From Anaerovorax odorimutans (GTDB lineage Bacteria; Bacillota; Clostridia; Peptostreptococcales; Anaerovoracaceae): a stretch of DNA of 64,000 nucleotides. The number at the start of each line of letters is the position of its first letter. Positions within the stretch are counted from its first letter, which is position 1. The notes beneath the pieces are model-generated. The model was not told the DNA's origin and made no database searches. It saw nothing but the letters and a program-made list of their open reading frames with translations. The stretch lies in NCBI RefSeq assembly GCF_024459955.1, contig NZ_JANFXK010000009.1:1-64000 (forward strand), written 5' to 3'. This document shows positions 51,090 through 57,496 of the stretch, one piece after another. A program made the position numbers and the translations under genes.

Positions 51090-51916
51090 AGGTTCTTCCT
51101 CTCTTTCCCATTTGCCATATATACTGCCGGATGTACGGATTCCAGACAGGTTTCTTCTTTGGCCAGCAGTTCCGCATGGCCGATCAAAAGGTACCCACCC
51201 GGAGTTAAACAGTTTTCCAGCTTTTTAATCAGCTTTCTCCTGGAGGCTCTGTCAAAATAGATCATCACATTTCTGCACAAAATTAAATCGTATTTCTCCG
51301 CTGCCGCCGGGTCCATCAGGTTCTGCCTTTTAAAACAAATATTTTCTTTCAGCCTGTCGTCTATACGAAAGCTTTTTTTATCTTCTGTCACATGACAGTA
51401 CTCCTGCCGCAGATTCAGGGGAATGCTCTCTATCTCCCGGATGGGATAGATACCCTCCCGGGCCCGGCGGAGGGCGTCTTCCGATATGTCCGTTGCCAGA
51501 ATGCGCACGCTGGCCGACTGCCCTGTCAGTGCCGTGTATTCCCGCAGTGTCATGGTCAGAGTGTAGCATTCCTCCCCCGTAGAGCAGCCTGCGCACCAGA
51601 TATTTACAGTCCCGAACTGCTTCTTTTGAAAGAGGTCCGGAAAGATCTCGCTTTTGAGGATCTGAAAGTGGTTCACTTCCCTGAAAAAATAGGTATAATT
51701 GGTAGTAAGCCGATTGATCATTTCATCAGCAATCTTTCCGGTCCGGTCCTTTTTCAGAAGCTCCAAATAGCCGCGGAATGAGGTCATTCCCTGTTTCTCC
51801 AGTTCTCTTGCCATTCTGCATTCAATGAGGACTTTCTTTTTTTCCAGATTGATGCCATAATGTCCGAGCATGTATTCTACGATGTCGGCAAATTCCTGTT
51901 CTTCTAGCCTAATCAC
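51086..51916 (-). CDS. cheR: Chemoreceptor methyltransferase CheR
   Basis: A 276-residue SAM-dependent methyltransferase. The N-terminal helical domain is followed by the SAM site NIWCAGCSTGEECYTL and CRNVMIYFD. It methylates receptor glutamates. It overlaps the short CheW-like gene by eight bases. No matching CheB methylesterase is encoded in this operon. Confidence 0.94.
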   Translation of the reverse strand: MIRLEEQEFADIVEYMLGHYGINLEKKKVLIECRMARELEKQGMTSFRGYLELLKKDRTGKIADEMINRLTTNYTYFFREVNHFQILKSEIFPDLFQKKQFGTVNIWCAGCSTGEECYTLTMTLREYTALTGQSASVRILATDISEDALRRAREGIYPIREIESIPLNLRQEYCHVTEDKKSFRIDDRLKENICFKRQNLMDPAAAEKYDLILCRNVMIYFDRASRRKLIKKLENCLTPGGYLLIGHAELLAKEETCLESVHPAVYMANGKERKNL

Positions 51917-52220
51917 TTTTTATCTCCCATATTCCCGGCATTACTGCTGTAAGAGCACTGGGTTCGATATCGTCCTGCGACGGATATTCCGCAGTGATTC
52001 CCATTAAGCCGTCCTCGTCTGTTTTTATTATGATTCCGCATCCTTCACCATCTCCCAATCGGTAGTAAACCACGATCTGTCCGTCATAAAGGGATATTCC
52101 TCTGATATTTGCCCCTGCCCCGGGAACCCTTTGTATCCGTGGCTGCGCCAGAATAGCCGCCACTTTGTTCTTTTCAATATACAGGGTCCTGTTTTCATTT
52201 ATTGCGGTTATATATTCCAT
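51909..52220 (-). CDS. Short CheW-like protein
   Basis: A 103-residue protein, shorter than CheW. The order of short beta strands with IQRVPGAGANIRGISLYDGQ in the middle resembles the central CheW pattern (VPxxxxxxxGxxxxxG), so it is probably a reduced CheW domain. It starts directly after the stop of the next CheW-like gene and overlaps cheR. Role likely scaffolding within the array. Confidence 0.65.
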   Translation of the reverse strand: MEYITAINENRTLYIEKNKVAAILAQPRIQRVPGAGANIRGISLYDGQIVVYYRLGDGEGCGIIIKTDEDGLMGITAEYPSQDDIEPSALTAVMPGIWEIKSD

Positions 52221-52661
52221 TTAGCTGTTTCCTTTTGGTTCTTCGAGATCCGGCCGGGCAGCTGCCGCGCTTTCATACAGGATCTTTGGGTCCAGAACAT
52301 AGGCCAGCAGCTCCCGCCCGGATTCATCTTCGCTTTCAATGGGCACGATTGCCGACAGATAACGGTTCTCATCAGTCCGCACTGAATCAGGCAGCGGTCT
52401 TTGCGCCTCCCTGGGAACTGTGCGCAGATTGCCAACCTGCTCCGCCGTCAAAGCGAATGTTCTTCCCTCATGAGAAAGCAGCAGCCGATAGCCGCTATTT
52501 TTTCTTTCTTCATCAGCGCCTGTCAGCTTTGCCAGGTCAACAAAAGGAATGTCCTCTTCCCTGCTGTCTTTCCTTTCGACGGTTTTTATATAAAAAACAG
52601 GGACAAAAAAAAGGAGCTCGTCTGATGTAATTGTAATATATAAATCATCCAGAGTCCCCAT
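52221..52661 (-). CDS. CheW-like protein, first gene of the chemosensory operon
   Basis: A 146-residue protein with a divergent CheW pattern: ELLFFVPVFYIKTVER at the start, DIPFVDLAKLTG and the later LLLSHEGRTFALTAEQVGNL. It is followed without gap by a shorter CheW-like gene. It is probably a receptor-array scaffold, though the match is weaker than for the CheW at 44511-44942. Confidence 0.65.
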   Translation of the reverse strand: MGTLDDLYITITSDELLFFVPVFYIKTVERKDSREEDIPFVDLAKLTGADEERKNSGYRLLLSHEGRTFALTAEQVGNLRTVPREAQRPLPDSVRTDENRYLSAIVPIESEDESGRELLAYVLDPKILYESAAAARPDLEEPKGNS

Positions 52662-52698
52662 CCTTATTCCACCTTTCCTGTCAAAGCCTGCTGTCTCA

Positions 52699-52727
52699 AT
52701 AATACTAAATTTTCATTGAAAACACAA
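52699..52727 (-). promoter_or_regulatory. Promoter of the chemosensory operon
   Basis: TTGTGT (52722-52727), spacer 17, TATTAT (52699-52704) on the minus strand, about 40 bases before the first gene. No second promoter of similar quality was noticed within the operon. Confidence 0.65.
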
Positions 52728-52728
52728 G

Positions 52729-52782
52729 TGCTGTGCGGAAAGATATTTATTTCCATATCCAAATAAAATCCACCGCACAGCA
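52729..52782 (-). terminator. Hairpin terminator of the GTPase-NYN gene
   Basis: TGCTGTGCGG (52729-52738) pairs perfectly with 52773-52782 across an AT-rich loop that can itself fold. The T-run after it is weak. Confidence 0.6.
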
Positions 52783-52787
52783 GCATA

Positions 52788-55481
52788 TCAAACCTCGTTT
52801 TTCTTCTTTATTTTATCTTCCAGCTTTTCAAGAGGCCGGTGCCTTTCGCCGCTTCGGTCAAGGTAATTGCTGCGAATGGCCTGATTGACGGCTTCGATGT
52901 CTTCTTTGAGCCCTCTGGCGGAAATACGCATCGCACCCTCTCCCCATATAATCATCTGCACCATGTTGTCAGAAGTGGCGACAGTTACATCGTGGGTTCT
53001 GCCGATTTTATTCACCGCCCGTTCAATGTACTGATCGGCTGTCTCAGCCTCTTTTGTATAGATTACGTAAAGATCGCCGTGTTTTTCAACGGAGCCTTTG
53101 CCCCCTTCCACCTTATAGGCATCAAAGACTACAATCAAAGTGTCTCCTTTATAACCCTGATAGTTGCTGAGAATTTCGATCAACTGTTCCCTGGCGCTGT
53201 CTAAATTAACCTTAGCCAGCTCTTTCAGTTCATCCCAGGCAAAGATCATGTTATATCCATCCACCAGCAAATATTTTTCCCGCGGTTCTTCCTGGTTATA
53301 TTCCTGCTGCCTTTTCAGGAAATCCGGCATTTTCTCCGCTGGGTCCAGCGGCCTTTGGAACCGGGCGTTCTGTCTTTTTGATTCCCCATAGGTTCTGGTA
53401 AAGATTTCTTCCAGCTCCTTATCATCCCCATGACCGGAGCTCCGATGACTGGAGAAATGCGGTTCAGGGGAAACCTGTGGTTCCTTTTTTTGAGGCCGCC
53501 AGCCGCTGTCCACATGCATATGTTCTTCCACTTGATCCCAGCTGACGTTAAAGCCTGCCCCATGGGTGCAAAAGACTGATCCTGTGGGATTCTCCGTATC
53601 CTTTTCCGAATCGTAGCCTCTGGCCTCGATCACCTCCTGTTGGTTATGGCACGGACCGTATCCCTTAAAGGCGCAGGACAGGCTTCCCCGTCCTTTTGTG
53701 TACATGACTACTTCATTCTGGTACTGAGCCATGGAAGCTGCCGGAGCCGTTCCGGTCAGTACCGCCGTATCACCTTCTGTTTGGGGAGGAAGGAAGCTGC
53801 CGTCCATCCTTTGGATATCGGCCATAGCCCGTCCCACCATCTCCTGCGGCACCTCCAGACGAAAATCATACAGCGGTTCCAGAAGGATGCTTTTCGCTTT
53901 TTTCAGACCCTGACGCAGCGCCCGATAGGTAGCCTGCCGGAAATCTCCCCCTTCCGTATGCTTTAGATGGCCCTTTCCCGCAATCAGGGTAATCTTCATA
54001 TCTGTAACCTCTGACCCTGTCAGAACTCCGATATGGGTCTTTTCCTCCAGGTGGGTCAGGATCAGACGCTGCCAGTTGCGGTCCAGCAGGTCCTCGCTGC
54101 AGTCGGCGGACAGGACCAGCCCGCTGCCCCGCTCACCGGGCTGCAAAAGAAGATGAACCTCCGCATAATGGCGCAGCGGCTCGAAATGTCCCACACCCTC
54201 TACCGGTTCTTCGATTGTTTCTTTATACACGATACTGCCGGAGCCAAATTCCACTTCTATGCCAAAACGCTCCGAGATCCTGCTCTTCAGGATTTCCGCA
54301 GCCACTTCGCCCATGAGCAAAGCATGGATTTCTCCCAGCCTTTCATTCCAAACGATGCGCAGCTGCGGCTCCTCCTCTTCCAGCTGGCGGAGCTTTGTCA
54401 GCATACTGTGGGCGTCGCAGTCCTCCGGGAGCAGCACTTGATAGTTCAGCACCGGCTCCAGAACGGGAGTAAGGATTTTGCTTTCCTTTCCCAGACCTTC
54501 GCCGGCAAAGGTTTTTTCCAGGCCCGTAACCGCACAGATGGTTCCCGGACCAGCCTGATCCGCTGTCTTGAACTGGCTGCCGGAATAGAGCCGAATCTGA
54601 TCGACCTTGTCTTCCCATTCTCCGTTCCCGCCGGTAAGAAGATCCTTTACCCGCAGGCTGCCTCCTGTGATTTTCATATGGGTCAGACGGCGGCCCTGGG
54701 AATCTCTGCTGATCTTATACACCCTGGCTCCGAATGCACTCCCATATTCCCGGCAGACGGAGAATCGGTCCATGCCTGCAAGAAACTCCTCAATTCCTTC
54801 CATTTTCAGCGCCGAACCGAAATAGCAGGGAAAGACTTTCCTGCTTCTGACGGCCTCCGCGATATGCCCTGCGGATATCGCCTCTGTCTGCAGATATTCT
54901 TCCATAAGCTCCTCAGAGCACATGGCAAGTTCTTCACAGAACAGAGCTTCGTTTTCCTTTTCCGCGCCAAAATCGACGCATCTGTCGTCCAGCCGCTTTT
55001 TCAGCTCGTCCATCCGTTTGTTTTTATCGGTGGCCGGCTGATCCATCTTGTTGACAAACAGGAATACGGGAATCCCGTAATGGCCCAGCAGCTTCCACAG
55101 GGTAAGGGTATGGCTCTGAACGCCGTCCGCGCCGTTTATAACCAGGATGGCATAGTCCATCACTTGCAGCGTGCGCTCCATTTCCGATGAAAAGTCCACA
55201 TGACCCGGGGTATCCAGAAGGGTTACCTCTTTTTTGCCCAGCACAAAACGGGCCTGCTTGGAAAAGATGGTGATTCCTCTCTTTCGCTCCAGACTATCCG
55301 TGTCTAAAAAGGCATCCCCATGATCGACTCTTCCGATCTTCCTCAGGCTTCCGCTGCTGTACAGCAGCGCCTCCGATAAAGTTGTCTTGCCGGCGTCTAC
55401 GTGGGCAAGGATGCCCAGACATATATGTTTTGTTGTTGTCTCCGCCGATTTGTTTTTCTTGTTTTCAGACGTGTTTTCCAT
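52788..55481 (-). CDS. TetM/EF-G-like translational GTPase fused to a Rae1/YacP-like NYN nuclease domain
   Basis: An 897-residue protein. Residues 18-650 form a ribosomal-protection-type GTPase: AHVDAGKTT (G1), RGITIFSKQA (switch), LLDTPGHVDF (G3), FVNKMDQP (G4), then EF-G-like domains to KGYGPCHNQQEV. A hydrophilic linker (about 655-730) leads to a NYN (PIN-like) domain: YLLVDGYNMIFAWDEL (Asp 741), VVFDAYKVEGG, ETADQYIERAV and VATSDNMVQ keep the acidic set. Rae1 of Bacillus is a ribosome-bound mRNA endonuclease of this family. The ribosome binding site is poor; the start lies five bases after the stop of the AT-rich gene upstream, suggesting coupling. Confidence 0.9.
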   Translation of the reverse strand: MENTSENKKNKSAETTTKHICLGILAHVDAGKTTLSEALLYSSGSLRKIGRVDHGDAFLDTDSLERKRGITIFSKQARFVLGKKEVTLLDTPGHVDFSSEMERTLQVMDYAILVINGADGVQSHTLTLWKLLGHYGIPVFLFVNKMDQPATDKNKRMDELKKRLDDRCVDFGAEKENEALFCEELAMCSEELMEEYLQTEAISAGHIAEAVRSRKVFPCYFGSALKMEGIEEFLAGMDRFSVCREYGSAFGARVYKISRDSQGRRLTHMKITGGSLRVKDLLTGGNGEWEDKVDQIRLYSGSQFKTADQAGPGTICAVTGLEKTFAGEGLGKESKILTPVLEPVLNYQVLLPEDCDAHSMLTKLRQLEEEEPQLRIVWNERLGEIHALLMGEVAAEILKSRISERFGIEVEFGSGSIVYKETIEEPVEGVGHFEPLRHYAEVHLLLQPGERGSGLVLSADCSEDLLDRNWQRLILTHLEEKTHIGVLTGSEVTDMKITLIAGKGHLKHTEGGDFRQATYRALRQGLKKAKSILLEPLYDFRLEVPQEMVGRAMADIQRMDGSFLPPQTEGDTAVLTGTAPAASMAQYQNEVVMYTKGRGSLSCAFKGYGPCHNQQEVIEARGYDSEKDTENPTGSVFCTHGAGFNVSWDQVEEHMHVDSGWRPQKKEPQVSPEPHFSSHRSSGHGDDKELEEIFTRTYGESKRQNARFQRPLDPAEKMPDFLKRQQEYNQEEPREKYLLVDGYNMIFAWDELKELAKVNLDSAREQLIEILSNYQGYKGDTLIVVFDAYKVEGGKGSVEKHGDLYVIYTKEAETADQYIERAVNKIGRTHDVTVATSDNMVQMIIWGEGAMRISARGLKEDIEAVNQAIRSNYLDRSGERHRPLEKLEDKIKKKNEV

Positions 55482-55485
55482 GAAT

Positions 55486-56154
55486 CTACGCCACTTTCAT
55501 TCTAACTTTTAGTTCTTGAATAAAATGTTGAAAACTCGGTGATATATTCTCCTCAAAACAAAGTTCTCTCCCAATATTATCCGCCCATTCGCACTTTGCT
55601 TTTCCAGTTGCGCTATAACTTTTTTTAGATTTCTTTTTAAGCTCTGCCAGTCCACCTGGATAAATCATATTTGCCAGAACTTCCCACGTATCAACAAGTC
55701 CATCTTGCTCATAACCTGATAAAAATTTTGTTTTTGCATTTGGATAAGCTCTCATGATCGCATTTTCGTCTCCCAACAACCATGCTTCCATCTCTTTTAC
55801 TGCAACGCAAAAAACATGATCTGTTATCATGATCGATTGTTGGGCCACCCGTTCCAACTGTTGCATAAACTCTTTTGTATCACGCCTGTCATTATCCAGA
55901 ATAATTACTATTGCTGCTCCATTCATCTCTTGTAGACATCTGTCAAACCCTCTTAAATACCGATAAAGATTATCTAATAAATTGCCCCCTTTGCGTTCCA
56001 TTAAATCTCCCTTTGTTCTAAGGTTGCCTATTCCCGTAAACGCTTTCGTATTAAAATAAATCGACTGTTCCGGATACACTAATTGCAATTTTTCCATCAC
56101 ATGACCAACCAGAATTTCCGTTGACCGATCTTCAATTAAAAATTGAAAATACAT
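55486..56154 (-). CDS. TOPRIM-like (DUF4276-type) protein, partner of the adjacent ATPase
   Basis: A 222-residue protein. FLIEDRSTEILV near the start and VIILDNDRRDTKEF near residue 80 give the glutamate and DxD pattern of a TOPRIM nuclease, and MEAWLLGDENAI is seen in DUF4276 proteins. It follows the AAA ATPase gene by 15 bases. The pair resembles the two-gene logic of PARIS (AAA ATPase AriA plus TOPRIM AriB), but the TOPRIM family seems different from AriB. AT-rich (bases 55501-55560 are 17/60 G+C), unlike its neighbours. A defence role is inferred. Confidence 0.72.
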   Translation of the reverse strand: MYFQFLIEDRSTEILVGHVMEKLQLVYPEQSIYFNTKAFTGIGNLRTKGDLMERKGGNLLDNLYRYLRGFDRCLQEMNGAAIVIILDNDRRDTKEFMQQLERVAQQSIMITDHVFCVAVKEMEAWLLGDENAIMRAYPNAKTKFLSGYEQDGLVDTWEVLANMIYPGGLAELKKKSKKSYSATGKAKCEWADNIGRELCFEENISPSFQHFIQELKVRMKVA

Positions 56155-56169
56155 ACTCCTATCTCCCTA

Positions 56170-57390
56170 TTATCCAAAATATTTGTTGTACCACATATCC
56201 CCTAGCGGAACGCCTTCTTCTGACAAGGCTTCAACAAATTGATATTCTGTTGCTCTTTTGATCATAGCAAAACCATCTTCTCCTTTTGTTAATACCCAAA
56301 CATCAGTTGGGCTGAGGGCATTTACAAAAAAAGGACTATGTGTCGTCACAAATAACTGCTTAGAAAATCCGCTTCCCACACTTTGTATCATTTCATCTGC
56401 TAACAAATTTAAATACTGGTGATATAATCCGTTTTCCGGCTCTTCGATAAATACAAGCTGCCGTGGATTACTTTCATGAAGCAGTAAATAATATGCAAAT
56501 AATTTCAAAGTACCATCTGACATTTTGGGAGAATAAAACGCTTCTTTAAATCCTGTCTCCCAAAACTTCAACATCATCTGGCCATTATCAAACCGTACCG
56601 GTTCTATTTTTTCAATACCAGGGAGTTTTGTTTGAATCTCCCTTAATACTTTTTCAAATTCCTTTTTGTTTTCCCGATACATATATTGCGCAACATTATT
56701 AAGATTGCTTCCGGTTCGATTGAGGTAAGGCTGAGGTGCCGCTGTCTGTATCTTTCTGGCTTCATCCGGTGAAAAGTAACATAAATACCAGCTTTTCAAA
56801 AAGTTCAAAAACCCCTCAATGCGTTCATATTGCTTCATTGCGCCCAATGTCACAATACCCAGTTTTCTAACGTCCGCCAATTCCATCTCAACTTTCTTCC
56901 CTTTTACACTCCTGCCTTCTTCGTCAGCTCCTCCTTCTGTTCCCTCAAATGCGTACCCCTTTCCATTTTGAAGGTAGAAAAAAGATAGCAGTCGTCCTTG
57001 TCCTTCTACTCTTTCTCTTAAGCGTTCTGCCTTTACGTAAGGGCGTCCCATCGGATCCTCATCTATATGCAATTCATAAATAATCGGATGCGTTCTGCTT
57101 GTCTCTCTATAATATAATTCAAACGCAATCGGTTCGTCCACTCCCTGTGAACGAATCTGATGAAATCCCCCTCTGTTCTTTTCATCACATGCGGCTTCAA
57201 CACCCAGTTCCAAACAATCTGCTATAAATCCAAAGACATCCGATAAAGTGCTTTTTCCATTTCCACTTGCTCCAATAATTGCTGTTATATTATTCAGCGT
57301 TTCAGCATTTTGATTGGAAAGCGTTTTTCCCATAACAATATCCCTAAGGGGACCGAAATTCTGAATTCTAAGTCCCTCAATTTTTCCCAT
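56170..57390 (-). CDS. AAA/ABC-type ATPase (AAA_21-like) of a two-gene module
   Basis: A 406-residue ATPase: AIIGASGNGKSTLSD (Walker A, near residue 35), SPKMSDGTLKLFAYYLLL (signature-like), RQLVFIEEPENGLYHQ (Walker B) and FVTTHSPFFVNAL. These are the hallmarks of OLD/RecF-related ATPases used in many phage-defence systems. The start at 57390 follows GGAGG. It has its own promoter and is AT-rich (56461-56520 is 19/60 G+C), in contrast to 40/60 at 54061-54120 in the gene downstream, which suggests recent transfer. Confidence 0.85.
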   Translation of the reverse strand: MGKIEGLRIQNFGPLRDIVMGKTLSNQNAETLNNITAIIGASGNGKSTLSDVFGFIADCLELGVEAACDEKNRGGFHQIRSQGVDEPIAFELYYRETSRTHPIIYELHIDEDPMGRPYVKAERLRERVEGQGRLLSFFYLQNGKGYAFEGTEGGADEEGRSVKGKKVEMELADVRKLGIVTLGAMKQYERIEGFLNFLKSWYLCYFSPDEARKIQTAAPQPYLNRTGSNLNNVAQYMYRENKKEFEKVLREIQTKLPGIEKIEPVRFDNGQMMLKFWETGFKEAFYSPKMSDGTLKLFAYYLLLHESNPRQLVFIEEPENGLYHQYLNLLADEMIQSVGSGFSKQLFVTTHSPFFVNALSPTDVWVLTKGEDGFAMIKRATEYQFVEALSEEGVPLGDMWYNKYFG

Positions 57391-57414
57391 ACCACACCTC
57401 CGGTACTTTATCAT

Positions 57415-57474
57415 AAACTTTTATATAGTTTCTCATTTTAGCAACATTATAGCATTTCTCCACACGATTGTCAT
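57415..57474 (-). promoter_or_regulatory. Promoter of the ATPase/TOPRIM pair with a nearby dyad
   Basis: Minus-strand ATGACA (57469-57474), spacer 17, TATAAT (57446-57451). Downstream, AAACT-N7-AGTTT (57415-57431) is an inverted repeat in the leader that could be an operator. Confidence 0.7.
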
Positions 57475-57496
57475 ATATTCAGGCGGTCAGCGGGGA

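Noticed and set aside
54033-55190. A 385-codon open frame opposite the GTPase-NYN gene
   Set aside because: No family signature or credible ribosome binding site; the opposite strand encodes an unmistakable GTPase.
52788-55481. Calling the TetM-like protein a tetracycline resistance determinant
   Set aside because: The GTPase is only distantly similar by eye, carries a nuclease domain that Tet proteins lack, and sits outside any mobile element. Resistance cannot be claimed from the sequence.
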